64,000 bases of DNA, taken from assembly GCA_964498095.1 (NCBI GenBank), contig CAZCFY010000001.1, positions 248,001 to 312,000 on the forward strand, written 5' to 3'. Below the pieces are notes generated by a model, which had not been told where the DNA came from, did no database searches, and saw only the letters and a list, made by a program, of their open reading frames with translations. The translations under genes and the position numbers were made by a program. This document shows, piece after piece, positions 36,609 to 46,520 of this stretch; positions within the stretch are counted from its first letter, which is position 1, and every line of letters begins with the position of its first letter. This DNA is from SG-bin7 sp964498095 (GTDB lineage Bacteria; Bdellovibrionota; Bdellovibrionia; Bdellovibrionales; SG-bin7).

Positions 36609-37445
36609 ATGGCAGAAAAATACGAAGATTACGAAGAAGAATACGTCGAAGAACAAGATTCTCAACAAGAAGAAGATCTCGGCCTAGACAACATCTACCA
36701 CAGCGGCGGCGGACCCAATTGGCTGGTGGTATTCTTAATCTTAGGGCTCACCATCACGGCGGGATGGGAATGGCTAAAAATAAGTAGCCTAAAGACCGAA
36801 GTGGCAAAACTTTCCAATGAAAAATTTGGCTCCGACCAAACCGTGAGTGATCAAAAAAGTAAACTTAGCACGCGTGATCAAACAATTTCACAGCTAGAGA
36901 CGCAGATTGCCGGTCTAGAGAAGCAGCTTGCCGACGCCAAATCCCGGGTTAGCTCCGCCGAAGGGCGCGTTAGCTCAAATACAGGAGAAGCTGATGATCT
37001 CCGCAACAAACTCAGTGCCGCGCAAAGCGAAATAGAAAAACTTAAAGCGGCTCCCGCCCCCGTACCCGTTACGAGTAGTGACTTTGATACTCTGGTTAAA
37101 GCTGAGGATTTAAAAGTAGTAACTTTCCGTGGGGGAAAAGCATTTCCGCAGGGACAGGGAAAACTTCTCTGGAGTCAAAAGTTAGGTGTTATATATCTTA
37201 ATGTTCTAAATCTGGCAAAAAACTCGGAAGACAAAGAGTACCAGCTATGGGCCAACGAAGGCGATAAGTTTTTTAAAGTGGGCCTCTTCACAATTGGTGA
37301 TGGCAACAACGCCTTTATCAAACTCGCCGCCCCCGGTGAACTGGCAACGAAAAAAGTTTCTGACTTCGTTGTTACTCTAGAGAAAAAAGGCGGGGCCGAA
37401 AAGGTCGCCCGCCGTTATTTTCTCACCGGCAGCCTATTTCAATAA
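36609..37445 (+). CDS. Membrane protein with RskA-like C-terminal domain
   Basis: About 278 residues from the ATG at 36609; a GTG at 36600 overlapping the previous stop is also possible (an AGGAG lies 4 nt before it and 13 nt before the ATG). An acidic N-terminus (about 1-35), one membrane segment (about 40-60), a long coiled coil (about 62-145) and a C-terminal domain (about 155-278). The last resembles anti-sigma-K factor RskA: VIYLNVLNLA, EYQLWANEGDKFFKVGLF and DFVVTLEKKGG. No sigma factor is adjacent. Last gene of the envelope operon. Confidence 0.7.
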   Translation: MAEKYEDYEEEYVEEQDSQQEEDLGLDNIYHSGGGPNWLVVFLILGLTITAGWEWLKISSLKTEVAKLSNEKFGSDQTVSDQKSKLSTRDQTISQLETQIAGLEKQLADAKSRVSSAEGRVSSNTGEADDLRNKLSAAQSEIEKLKAAPAPVPVTSSDFDTLVKAEDLKVVTFRGGKAFPQGQGKLLWSQKLGVIYLNVLNLAKNSEDKEYQLWANEGDKFFKVGLFTIGDGNNAFIKLAAPGELATKKVSDFVVTLEKKGGAEKVARRYFLTGSLFQ

Positions 37446-40400
37446 CTAGTTACCACCACCGCGGACGTTAATGTTCGCGTTGACACTAATACTCATACGA
37501 CCTAAGCGCGGATCTGGCAGCGAACTTATTAAGTTCTCATAGAAGTACTGAGGCTTAATTAAGCCAAGCGCGGCCATATTGATCCACTCTTTGCCGTTTT
37601 CCATCGTCGAGAACTTTTCGTAAAGGTCTAAACTCTTGGCTAACTTCTCCGCAGCCTTATCAGCATCGGTGATGTTTAGCGCTGCTTTAATTGTATCTTG
37701 CAGAGCTTTACTGGTTTCTTCTTTGTTTTTCTTGCCATTTATCGCAGTCGCCAGAGTAAATTTAATTTCATCTTCGATGTCGCCAAGAATACCCGAAGTT
37801 TTCCAACGTGAGAATATCCAATTCGCTAAAGTGTTTTCTTCGAAGATATAAAATTTATTACCGTTTGCCGTCAGCAAAACCTCATAATCCCGACCAAGCA
37901 CGTCCTGACTATTCAGGTTACGGGAAACCTGGAACACACGCAATACGTCGGCTGAATTCTTCGGATCGCGCAGATCAGCCATGTTACGCTCGATTTGCCG
38001 CAATAACATTTCGGCAAAGGGCATTTCTTCGCCAATGCGCAGGACGCGGTTCACGCGGGCGGAGCCCGAAGGACGAATCATGTGTGTCCACCACAGGCTA
38101 CTAAAACCCTTATATTCGTAAGGTGAGCCGTCTTTTAAAACGGTCGAAATCTTCACCGGCACCTCATCCAATAACAACGACATATAAAGTTTCACGATTT
38201 TCTCGCGATACCCGGGTATATCCAAAAAGTTTGAAGTCACCGTATCGTTATTGATTGAACCTATATAACGCGCGATCAAATTGTGTGAGGCCAAGACCTT
38301 ATCAATCATGATTCCACGCACGTCAATTTCGTCGACGTAGGGGTTCTCATTGGCCGGATCCTTACGTGAATTAAAAAAGCGGCCAACCTGACCTACGAAC
38401 TGCATGCGTTCATTACTGACTAAATCACGCATACAATTATAGACGTTACCGTTATAACGCGGATAATGCGGGTTGGCGCGATGATCTTGTAACCAAACTA
38501 ATGGCAACACCTGAACCCGCTCCACATCTTTTAACTTATAAAGACAAGTAACGTCTGGCTGAACAAGAATTCCCATCAAATGGTCAGCGATCATGCGCAC
38601 GCCTTCTTTTAAATTCTTTAAGAACTCGCGCGTATCGGCCGCTAACGCCGGATCGGTCTCCCACTTAGATTCATCCGGAAACCACTCTCTGACAGACTCA
38701 TAGCGCTCGAAAAATAAACGCATATCTCTAAATGTACCCGCCATCCGTGACAGATAAGCGCCGTCAGTTGAGATATTAAAGAAACGGCGGCCGTAACGGA
38801 AGTTGCGGTATTTGTAATAGCGCTCATAAACATTTATCTGATGTTGAGCAATCTCTTTTAAGTTAGTACCCGTATCAAAGCGCTTACAGTTTGGATTTGC
38901 GGCCGTGTGCTCGTCTGTACAGAAAGCAAATGACTTTAATTCTAAAGTGGATTCGCTCTCTGCGGCTTTTTTATCTTTTATTGCAGCTGCAATTTTTCCC
39001 TCAAGAGAAGCTTTAATGCCTCCATCACCGACAGCTAACATTGTCTTACCGTCAGCTAAGAGCACTTCCCGCTTATAACCAAACCGCAACGCCGCAATGT
39101 CATATTTACCCATAACTGGTAAGGCGCCGATATCTTCAAACGGATATTCCATAACGCTGGAAATATGAATTTTATGGTCAATACCTTTTGCTTTTAATTC
39201 TTCGTCCGTATAGAAATTTTCTTTATCCTCGGAACCCGAAAAATTATGTCTCAGTCCCAAAGTATGGCCGATTTCGTGAATGAGGGTAACTGTCCACGCT
39301 ACCGGCAACACAAGCTCGATAACCTTAGCGCGTTCTGACTCCGTCATTTGCGACCAGGTTTTTAATAGCGCTGGTGGAATCTCTCCCTTAAAGGCCGACA
39401 TAATCGCATTTTCAAAACCAAAATAATCCGCCGGGTAGTAGTTATTGTTGGAGTAGTATTCCAGCTCAGAAAGGTGTCTATTGACATAGCCGTCAATATC
39501 GCCTTCCTTAAGATCTTTTTCTTTGTCACCAAAGCGAACAAGACTATGTTTATTTGTAAATGGACTGCGTTGGAACTTCGTTAACACGTCGATAGCTTTT
39601 TCACGCGTCTCTATAACGGCTCCGCCTGGCAAAGCTGGTCCCGTTCTTTTCACTTTTTCTACGGGCGAAAGTTTTAGTGGCTTGCCGAGAGTCATTAAAT
39701 CGTCAGCAAAACTCGCTGAATTCTTTTCTAATTTTTTAGAGAGCACGTCTGGCTTTTGTTCCATTGCTTCTTCGGCAATGCTCGGATACTTACCAGGGTT
39801 TTTACGCGAAATTTGCTCTAGCACCACTTCATCCCAAGTGCGGTGAATAAACTGTTTCATATTACCCAAGTACATTACCACGCGGCCATGAACAATCTCG
39901 CCTGTTTTTGGATTTACCGCCGAGGGGCCGTAGCCTAAAAGGCCTGAATCCATAGCTTCCGGCACCAGAATAATCATACTATTACGTAAGTCTTCCCCAC
40001 TCATTCCTTTGGGCGCCGATTTTACTTTGAAAGTTAAATCAGTGCCAGCCTCCTTAAAAGCGGCATTAACAGCGTCGGCAACTTTTAAAGTTTGTAGTTT
40101 GATTTTCGCGTGTTCTTCGCGCTCAAAGGCATCATTCAAATAATAAACGATTTCTTTGCGGTTTGGACTCCAGCGATTAAGCTTAATGAGCGCCTTGTCG
40201 GCCGTTGGACGATTATCTATATCCAATTTTGCATCGCTCGTCGTAAAGAAACCAAATTTGCTGTGATCGGCTTGTGGATACAACACTTCCTGGTAACGGG
40301 AGTCAGTAAGTTTTGCCGCTTCAACAATAGAAATATGGTAACGCACTTTAAAAACCATCGCATCAAGGTACTCTTCAATGGAACCGGCCAAAATATCTTT

Positions 40401-41021
40401 GGCGCAACTTTCATTGCGAATGCGGTAGGTGCGCTCAAGTTCGATATTAAGACTTTCAGGACCCTTTTTTGCTCCGGGTTTTAATTCCGAACTAATAATA
40501 CGCTGGCTCGTTTGCGCAAAACAGTCTTCGTCTAACTTATCCAATGCTAAGGGTAAAAAGCTCTGCTCAGTGACTTCTAACTTTTCGTAATCAGGAATAA
40601 AGTATTTTCTATTTTCCCACTTTGTGTCCTCTTCGGCTTCCTCTCTGTTCGTACATTCCTTAAAGTCGTTTTCCTTACAACGGTAATTTTTGTAGGTTAC
40701 AGGAATCGAAAGCACGGGTTTTTCGTTGGTGGGATTATTTTTAAACCGCGGATCATCCACTACTTGTCTTACTTCAAGGGCACTCTTATTAAAGTTAAAA
40801 CGTACGATTTTAGATAAACCCATCCAGTGCGGACGCGAGGCCTGCACCCGCGAATCAGCATCACTGACACTAATCAGATATAAATAGTCTTCATCCGACT
40901 TGAATACGCTTTCATGATCGTTCTTGACGGCAACTTCCATGGGACGCTTTTTTCCGCAACCCGAAATTGCAACCGTCAAGATTGCCAACCCCAAAATCGT
41001 TATTAAACTTTTCTTCTGCAT
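37446..41021 (-). CDS. Zinc-dependent metalloprotease lipoprotein
   Basis: 1191 residues. Lipobox ISGC (Cys22). The zinc motif HEIGHTLGLRH (582-592) gives the extended HExxHxxGxxH of metzincins. A likely Met-turn, SSVMEYPFED, follows about 30 residues later. The large size and arrangement match the DUF4953/zinc-dependent metalloprotease group of exported enzymes. N-terminal (25-560) and C-terminal (640-1191) regions are unrecognised. It is lipid-anchored and presumably cell-envelope or surface located. Its stop is directly adjacent to the convergent RskA-like gene stop. Confidence 0.85.
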   Translation of the reverse strand: MQKKSLITILGLAILTVAISGCGKKRPMEVAVKNDHESVFKSDEDYLYLISVSDADSRVQASRPHWMGLSKIVRFNFNKSALEVRQVVDDPRFKNNPTNEKPVLSIPVTYKNYRCKENDFKECTNREEAEEDTKWENRKYFIPDYEKLEVTEQSFLPLALDKLDEDCFAQTSQRIISSELKPGAKKGPESLNIELERTYRIRNESCAKDILAGSIEEYLDAMVFKVRYHISIVEAAKLTDSRYQEVLYPQADHSKFGFFTTSDAKLDIDNRPTADKALIKLNRWSPNRKEIVYYLNDAFEREEHAKIKLQTLKVADAVNAAFKEAGTDLTFKVKSAPKGMSGEDLRNSMIILVPEAMDSGLLGYGPSAVNPKTGEIVHGRVVMYLGNMKQFIHRTWDEVVLEQISRKNPGKYPSIAEEAMEQKPDVLSKKLEKNSASFADDLMTLGKPLKLSPVEKVKRTGPALPGGAVIETREKAIDVLTKFQRSPFTNKHSLVRFGDKEKDLKEGDIDGYVNRHLSELEYYSNNNYYPADYFGFENAIMSAFKGEIPPALLKTWSQMTESERAKVIELVLPVAWTVTLIHEIGHTLGLRHNFSGSEDKENFYTDEELKAKGIDHKIHISSVMEYPFEDIGALPVMGKYDIAALRFGYKREVLLADGKTMLAVGDGGIKASLEGKIAAAIKDKKAAESESTLELKSFAFCTDEHTAANPNCKRFDTGTNLKEIAQHQINVYERYYKYRNFRYGRRFFNISTDGAYLSRMAGTFRDMRLFFERYESVREWFPDESKWETDPALAADTREFLKNLKEGVRMIADHLMGILVQPDVTCLYKLKDVERVQVLPLVWLQDHRANPHYPRYNGNVYNCMRDLVSNERMQFVGQVGRFFNSRKDPANENPYVDEIDVRGIMIDKVLASHNLIARYIGSINNDTVTSNFLDIPGYREKIVKLYMSLLLDEVPVKISTVLKDGSPYEYKGFSSLWWTHMIRPSGSARVNRVLRIGEEMPFAEMLLRQIERNMADLRDPKNSADVLRVFQVSRNLNSQDVLGRDYEVLLTANGNKFYIFEENTLANWIFSRWKTSGILGDIEDEIKFTLATAINGKKNKEETSKALQDTIKAALNITDADKAAEKLAKSLDLYEKFSTMENGKEWINMAALGLIKPQYFYENLISSLPDPRLGRMSISVNANINVRGGGN

Positions 41022-41054
41022 ACGTGCCTCCCTCTTAAAAAAGAGGTAAAAATC

Positions 41055-41888
41055 CTAAAAAGTTAATGCCAAATCCCAATATCCTAAAGCCCTGTTCGGA
41101 TCGTAAATATTTATGCGGTGAAAGTCGCCCGTTGGCGCCAGCGTACCCGAGCGGGTCAATACGCCCAACGTGGTGGAAATATTCTTAGCGATATTCCACG
41201 TTACATTTGCACCCACTTCCGTTCCTGATCTATCCACATCGTTGTAATCTAAAGAGTAAGAATAATTGCCGATAAAACCCAAGCTCCAGCGGGAATTAAT
41301 TAACCACATCAAGGTATTTCCGAAGGTGAATGTTTGGGGGATATTCATTTTTCCCGTAGGCTCGGTATCATAGTCAAACCACGCATAGCGATAGCCCCAG
41401 CGCTGGTTTAAAGTAACTTTACCAAAATCAAAATTGTACGAGAGATTTGGCCCAAGAGCCGCTTGCATTGATGAATTGCGCGTTTCTTTGTTAACCGGAA
41501 TCAAACCGCCAAAACCTAAACGAAAATTTTTAAAGGCTCCCAAGTCGCCAAGAATTATTCCATAACCAAAAATGGGGTCAGTAAGATCGCCGGCACGATC
41601 ACCCACAAATTCATGCGTGTACGCGGCGATGTAGCCAAGTGATAAATTAGCTGTATGACGATATCCAAAAACAGGAGCTAGATTTAGGGCCAAAGAAAGC
41701 GTGTAGGTTCCCGTCACTTCGACAATTTCATCGGCGCTAAGTGTGTTTGTGGCCGTCGACATACTTAAGCTACCGTTGAATGCACGCGGCGAAGTTTTAC
41801 TTTTGATTTCTTTGGTAAGCCCACAAATTGGCAAGAGAATCGCCAAAAATGAGACCAATTTCAAAAGCTTGCCAAATAAGACCTGCAT
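41055..41888 (-). CDS. Outer-membrane beta-barrel-like protein
   Basis: 277 residues from the ATG at 41888, which has AGAAGGG upstream and a signal peptide (KLVSFLAILLPICGLTKE). An upstream ATG at 41948 would add 20 residues and spoil the signal. The mature protein has alternating aromatic/hydrophobic strands, ending in TLGVLTRSG and GYWDLALTF, the terminal Phe pattern of barrels. No family recognised. Follows the metalloprotease lipoprotein on the same strand, 33 bp away. Confidence 0.65.
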   Translation of the reverse strand: MQVLFGKLLKLVSFLAILLPICGLTKEIKSKTSPRAFNGSLSMSTATNTLSADEIVEVTGTYTLSLALNLAPVFGYRHTANLSLGYIAAYTHEFVGDRAGDLTDPIFGYGIILGDLGAFKNFRLGFGGLIPVNKETRNSSMQAALGPNLSYNFDFGKVTLNQRWGYRYAWFDYDTEPTGKMNIPQTFTFGNTLMWLINSRWSLGFIGNYSYSLDYNDVDRSGTEVGANVTWNIAKNISTTLGVLTRSGTLAPTGDFHRINIYDPNRALGYWDLALTF

Positions 41889-42024
41889 ATAACCCTTCTG
41901 GTGGTGTCGAGGTACCACCGGAAACACTCGCCAAAACCAACTAAGCAAGGTTTAGGCCAGTATTTCTGACGATTTAGGGTAGTTTTTTAATAAATCCCTC
42001 TAATTTAATCCCTTATAAATTTTT

Positions 42025-42039
42025 ATGGGTGACACCCAT
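42025..42039. repeat. 15-bp palindrome in divergent intergenic region
   Basis: ATGGGTG (42025-42031), one base, CACCCAT (42033-42039), followed by TTTT. It lies in the 294-bp region between the divergent beta-barrel and coiled-coil genes. Possible operator; the arms are short for a terminator. Nothing else of note seen in the region. Confidence 0.45.
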
Positions 42040-42182
42040 TTTAGGAACAAAATTGAGCCACCCTCTTGAATCTTTTTCTTACCTAAAGTCTCAAAATCCT
42101 TAGTGGTTTGCCCGCGTGGATGGAACGAAGATTGCTATGACTTACGTTAATGCATTTTAAGAATAAATTAGGGGGATTATCC

Positions 42183-42884
42183 ATGAAACAATTACTATCT
42201 TACTTCATCGCCTTCTCGCTGCTGGTTCCAGCGGTTTCATTTGCTAGCGAAAACAATGTTTTAGATAGCAACGTTACCGAACTTGATATGGAAGCGGAAG
42301 TAGAAGAGTTCACGAAAGAAGAAAACGCCGAAGACATTCGCTTGTCAAAAGAGGAAGCCGCGCGCTTAAAACGCGAGGAGCGCCAATTGCTAAATAAAAT
42401 TTCCAACATTTCCACGCAAAATAATGCCACTAAGAAAAAGGCGATGGAAGAGCAACTCAAACTTGTTCAAGTTCGTAAAGAAGCGCGCGAAGCTAACACT
42501 GAACTTGCTAAAGTTTCTCGCGACAAAGCGAATTTAAATTATAAACTGGATCAAGTTCGTCAGAAAAAGGCGCAAGCCAAAGAACACGCGCAGTCAACCC
42601 GCGAACGTTTACGCGAAACTAAAAAACGTGTCGCGCAAATGAACCGCGAAATCGAGCAAAGCAGTCACGAGATCGCTACCGCGAAAAGACAGCGTGAAGC
42701 TCTACTTGCAAAAATCGACGCCACTAAAGCCGCTCTAGAAAGAGCCCGCGCCCGCGCTAAAGAGCTTCGCCAAAAACGCGCCGCCGCCCTTAACAAAAAT
42801 CGTGAGTTAAAGAATAAACTTAACAAGTCGGCCCAACAGCTCGAACAAATTCGCCGCCAAATCAAAAACCTCCGCAAAGCATAA
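42183..42884 (+). CDS. Secreted coiled-coil protein
   Basis: 233 residues from the ATG at 42183 with TAGGGGGA upstream; an ATG at 42150 lies in frame but precedes the ribosome site. Signal peptide 1-20 (AVSFAS). Residues about 25-233 are highly charged coiled coil rich in Lys, Arg, Glu, Ala and Gln. No enzyme domain. It may be a structural or scaffold periplasmic protein. Followed by a strong hairpin. Confidence 0.75.
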   Translation: MKQLLSYFIAFSLLVPAVSFASENNVLDSNVTELDMEAEVEEFTKEENAEDIRLSKEEAARLKREERQLLNKISNISTQNNATKKKAMEEQLKLVQVRKEAREANTELAKVSRDKANLNYKLDQVRQKKAQAKEHAQSTRERLRETKKRVAQMNREIEQSSHEIATAKRQREALLAKIDATKAALERARARAKELRQKRAAALNKNRELKNKLNKSAQQLEQIRRQIKNLRKA

Positions 42885-42932
42885 CCAAAAGGTTCCAGGT
42901 TCTTTTTGGTAGTGCACCTGCGTTAAGTTATC

Positions 42933-42964
42933 GGAGCCACACTTACTTTTGTAATAGTGGCTCC
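42933..42964. repeat. Stem-loop before the beta-lactamase-like gene
   Basis: GGAGCCAC (42933-42940) and GTGGCTCC (42957-42964) pair perfectly. The loop holds TTAC and GTAA, which can extend pairing. It ends 24 bp before the next ATG. No T-run follows, so it may be a weak terminator for the coiled-coil gene or a 5' leader structure affecting the next gene. Confidence 0.55.
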
Positions 42965-42987
42965 TGACAAGAAGGCAAGAGAGTACT

Positions 42988-44424
42988 ATGAGACGATACA
43001 TTTTAATTTTGCAATTTGCTCTCGTATCCGCCGCTTCCAGCCAAATTCTTGATAAAAAATTTGAAGACTACGTCGAAGCTAACTTAGAAAAACACGGCGT
43101 CGTCGGTGCAGGAGTCGCCGTTGTTCGCGACGGCAAAATGGTTTACGCCAAGGGGTTTGGTTACCGCGATTTAAAAAACAAACTTCCTGTAACACCAAAA
43201 ACTCTGTGGGGAATCGGTTCAACAACCAAAGCCTTTACCGCGACAGCAATTGGCCTATTGGTTAATGACGGCAAGCTTTTTTACGATGTTCCCGTTAAAG
43301 CGCAAATGCCGGAGTTCGAGCTAAGTCACCCCGTCTCCACCGAGACAGCGACTCTGCGCGACTTACTCGGGCACACGACGGGGATCCCGCGACATGATCT
43401 TGGCTGGTACGGCGCCTCCGGTGACCGCAGCCAAATTTTTAATAAACTCTTTGGCTTTCCATTTCATCGCGGCTTACGTGAAGAATGGGAATACAATAAC
43501 CTTATGTATATCGCCGCCGGCGTAATGGTTGATAAATTTGCGGGGATGAGCTGGGAAGCCTATACAAAGTTAAATATTCTAATTCCACTGGAAATGAAAA
43601 ATACCAACTTCTCCGTGGAAGACAGCAAAAAATCAGACGACTTCTCTTATGGCTATGCCGATTCCAATTCCGCCGGTGAACTGGTAAATATCGATGTCGC
43701 TGGACCTGCCGGTTCCATAAATTCTAATCTTGAAGAAATGTCGCATTGGCTATGGGCTAATATTTCCAAAGGACAGTGGAATGGCATGCAATTGCTGCCC
43801 GCAAATATTTTTGATGAAACCCAAAAGCCCTATTCGGTGATATTAAATGATATCAAAAAGAAAGAAGCTGATTACGGGCAAGGTTGGATGATTTACGACT
43901 TTCGTGGAAAGAAAATGATTTTTCATGACGGCGGCATCCCTGGCTTTTTAACGGCCGTAGCATTTATTCCAGAAATAAAAACCGGGGTTATAGCTTTTGT
44001 AAACACTCCGAAGTTTCAAGCCAATAGCCTAATGGCCTACGCTTTTGATTTGATTTTGGGTCTAGACCCGATTGACCGAATCAATCGCCCAGCTCCCAAA
44101 CCACCCGTAAAGCCGGAAAAAAAACGCCGCTATGACCCGCTGCCTCTGCCAGTCTCACATTACACTGGAATTTATGAGCAGCCTGGATACGGAGAACTAG
44201 AGATTGCCCCCGCCGCCAACAGTGAAAAAGGACAGCAAATAATCGTCAAATACCACGGCATCGACATCCCTCTCCGCCATGACCACGACAATATATTTGT
44301 GCTGGGTCCAGAACTTAATCGCGATAAAGATGCCTATTTTGAATTAGGCACCGATGGTAAGCCAGAAAGCTTCTTCTTTCCTTTTGAACCTAGTATTTCT
44401 CCCATAGAATTTCGCCGAAAATGA
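42988..44424 (+). CDS. Class C beta-lactamase-like serine hydrolase
   Basis: 478 residues. Signal peptide 1-18. A beta-lactamase-fold domain (about 22-350) has the catalytic Ser78-x-x-Lys81 in GSTTKAF, a Tyr-x-Asn motif in EYNNLMY (about residue 170) and a His-x-Gly-like motif (FHDGGIPGF, about 310). A C-terminal region (about 385-478) is a separate domain with beta character. It may act as a DD-peptidase or esterase on cell-wall or other substrates; beta-lactamase activity is not implied. Confidence 0.85.
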   Translation: MRRYILILQFALVSAASSQILDKKFEDYVEANLEKHGVVGAGVAVVRDGKMVYAKGFGYRDLKNKLPVTPKTLWGIGSTTKAFTATAIGLLVNDGKLFYDVPVKAQMPEFELSHPVSTETATLRDLLGHTTGIPRHDLGWYGASGDRSQIFNKLFGFPFHRGLREEWEYNNLMYIAAGVMVDKFAGMSWEAYTKLNILIPLEMKNTNFSVEDSKKSDDFSYGYADSNSAGELVNIDVAGPAGSINSNLEEMSHWLWANISKGQWNGMQLLPANIFDETQKPYSVILNDIKKKEADYGQGWMIYDFRGKKMIFHDGGIPGFLTAVAFIPEIKTGVIAFVNTPKFQANSLMAYAFDLILGLDPIDRINRPAPKPPVKPEKKRRYDPLPLPVSHYTGIYEQPGYGELEIAPAANSEKGQQIIVKYHGIDIPLRHDHDNIFVLGPELNRDKDAYFELGTDGKPESFFFPFEPSISPIEFRRK

Positions 44425-44525
44425 CGCAATATAGACTCAAAAATTCCTAAAGCGCCCTCTAGGAGACTTGAATTTCTCCATATTATTCGCTCTAATGGAC
44501 CTTTGATTTCAGAGGAGAAATCCAG

Positions 44526-46520
44526 ATGTCCAGTATTGAACAAGAAAAATCCCATAAAGTTCCACCGCCATCCAGCTTTGCAAAGCAAGCCCATCTAAAG
44601 AGCCGCGCTGAATACGATAAGATGTATCAGGAATCAATTCGTGACCCACAAAGTTTTTGGGGCAAGATCGGCGAGAATTTTTACTGGCAAAAAAAGTGGG
44701 ATAATGTTTCGGAAGTAAATTTCGATTTAGCTAAGGGACCCATTTCGATAAAATGGTTTTTGAATGGTAAGACAAATATCTCTTACAACGCTTTAGATCG
44801 TCACCTCGAAAAACAGGCAAGCAAGATTGCTTTTTATTGGGAATCAAATGACGGTGATGAGAGCAAGCAATTCACTTACCGAGAAGTGCACGAGCAGGTT
44901 TGTAAGGCCGCCAACGCGCTAAGAGAACTCGGCGTAAAAAAAGGCGACCGCGTTGCTATTTATATGCCCATGATTCCCGAACTTGCATTTAGTCTTTTGG
45001 CTTGCGCCCGCATTGGGGCAATTCATTCGGTAGTTTTTGGCGGCCTGGCTGCCGAATCTCTCTCCACCCGCATGATCGATAAACAGTGCGAACTTTTAAT
45101 TACCGCCGATGGTTGTATGCGAGGGACTAAATTCATACCGTTAAAGGAAACGGCTGACAAGGCCCTCAGACTTTGCGCTGAAGGCGGACTTAAAGTTGAA
45201 AAATGCCTAGTCGTAAAACGCATGACCAAAGCACCGCTCGCAATTCCGTTTAACCCTAAAACCGATATTTGGTGGCACGACATCGTAAAAAAGCAATCTT
45301 CGCAGTGCGAGCCAGAATGGATGGACGCGGAAGATCCGCTTTATATACTTTATACTTCCGGCTCTACCGGAAAACCTAAGGGCGCACTGCACACGACAGG
45401 TGGCTATATGGTTTATACGGCCACGACGTTTAAATATATTTTTGACTACCGTCCCGATGATATTTTTTGGTGTACCGCCGATATTGGATGGGTGACGGGA
45501 CATTCGTACATTGTTTACGGTCCGATGTTAAACGCCGCCACACAAGTTTTGTATGAGGGTATTCCTACACACCCCGACGCTTCCCGGTTTTGGCAGGTCA
45601 TAGACAAATATAAAGTTTCTATCTTCTACACCGCACCCACGGCGATTCGAGCGCTGCACGCGTTTGGCGATCAATTCGTAAAAAAATGTTCACGAAAATC
45701 TTTGCGCCTTTTAGGCAGCGTGGGAGAACCCATCAATCCTGAAGCTTGGAAATGGTACAATGAAGTCATCGGAGAGGAACGTTGCCCCATCGTAGATACT
45801 TGGTGGCAGACCGAAACCGGCGGCATCTTAATTAGCCCCATTCCCGGAGCTATCGATACAAAACCAGGTTCGGCAACTCTCCCCTTCTTTAGCGTTCTTC
45901 CGGCACTCTTTGATCAAGAGACCAAAAAGGAACTTTCAGGAGCAAATAAGGGTATTTTAGCGTTGAAAGCCTCGTGGCCAGGGCAAATGCGTACGGTTTA
46001 TGGTGACCACAAACGCTTTGAAGAAACATATTTTAAAGAAATCCCCGGTTGCTATTTTACGGGTGATGCTTGCGAACGCGATCAAGACGGTTATTATTGG
46101 ATTACCGGACGTACCGATGACGTTATAAAAGTCTCTGGCCACCGCATTGGAACCGCAGAGGTCGAGGGCTCACTTGTTTCAAATGAAAATGTCGTGGAAG
46201 CCGCTGTCATCGCTGTCCCCCATGATATTAAAGGTAACGCCATATATGCTTACGTCACTTTAAAAAACGATATTAAACCTACTGACGCCCTGAAAAAGAT
46301 TTTAATTAATCAAGTGCGAAACGACGTTGGACCTTTTGCCGCGCCGGAAGTTATTCACTGGGCGCCGCAGTTACCAAAAACCCGTTCCGGCAAAATCATG
46401 CGGCGAATTCTTAAAAAAATTGCCGTCAACGACTTGGAAAACCTCGGTGACACGACCACGCTAGCAGATCCCGGTGTCATTGACCAATTACTCGCACACG
46501 CCCCGGAAAAGCGCGTTTGA
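44526..46520 (+). CDS. acs: Acetyl-CoA synthetase
   Basis: 664 residues, the full length of Acs. Key motifs: VVFGGLAAESL, the ATP-binding YTSGSTGKPKG, DIGWVTGHSY, DTWWQTETGG and, near the end, PKTRSGKIMRR with the lysine known to be acetylated in Acs. It activates acetate to acetyl-CoA via acetyl-AMP. AGAGGAGA precedes the ATG. Its stop overlaps the next gene (TTG start) by 4 nt, so the two are coupled. Confidence 0.95.
   Translation: MSSIEQEKSHKVPPPSSFAKQAHLKSRAEYDKMYQESIRDPQSFWGKIGENFYWQKKWDNVSEVNFDLAKGPISIKWFLNGKTNISYNALDRHLEKQASKIAFYWESNDGDESKQFTYREVHEQVCKAANALRELGVKKGDRVAIYMPMIPELAFSLLACARIGAIHSVVFGGLAAESLSTRMIDKQCELLITADGCMRGTKFIPLKETADKALRLCAEGGLKVEKCLVVKRMTKAPLAIPFNPKTDIWWHDIVKKQSSQCEPEWMDAEDPLYILYTSGSTGKPKGALHTTGGYMVYTATTFKYIFDYRPDDIFWCTADIGWVTGHSYIVYGPMLNAATQVLYEGIPTHPDASRFWQVIDKYKVSIFYTAPTAIRALHAFGDQFVKKCSRKSLRLLGSVGEPINPEAWKWYNEVIGEERCPIVDTWWQTETGGILISPIPGAIDTKPGSATLPFFSVLPALFDQETKKELSGANKGILALKASWPGQMRTVYGDHKRFEETYFKEIPGCYFTGDACERDQDGYYWITGRTDDVIKVSGHRIGTAEVEGSLVSNENVVEAAVIAVPHDIKGNAIYAYVTLKNDIKPTDALKKILINQVRNDVGPFAAPEVIHWAPQLPKTRSGKIMRRILKKIAVNDLENLGDTTTLADPGVIDQLLAHAPEKRV

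Noticed and set aside
42988..44424. True beta-lactamase (antibiotic resistance) call
   Set aside because: The SxxK and YxN motifs also occur in DD-peptidases and esterases; resistance cannot be inferred.
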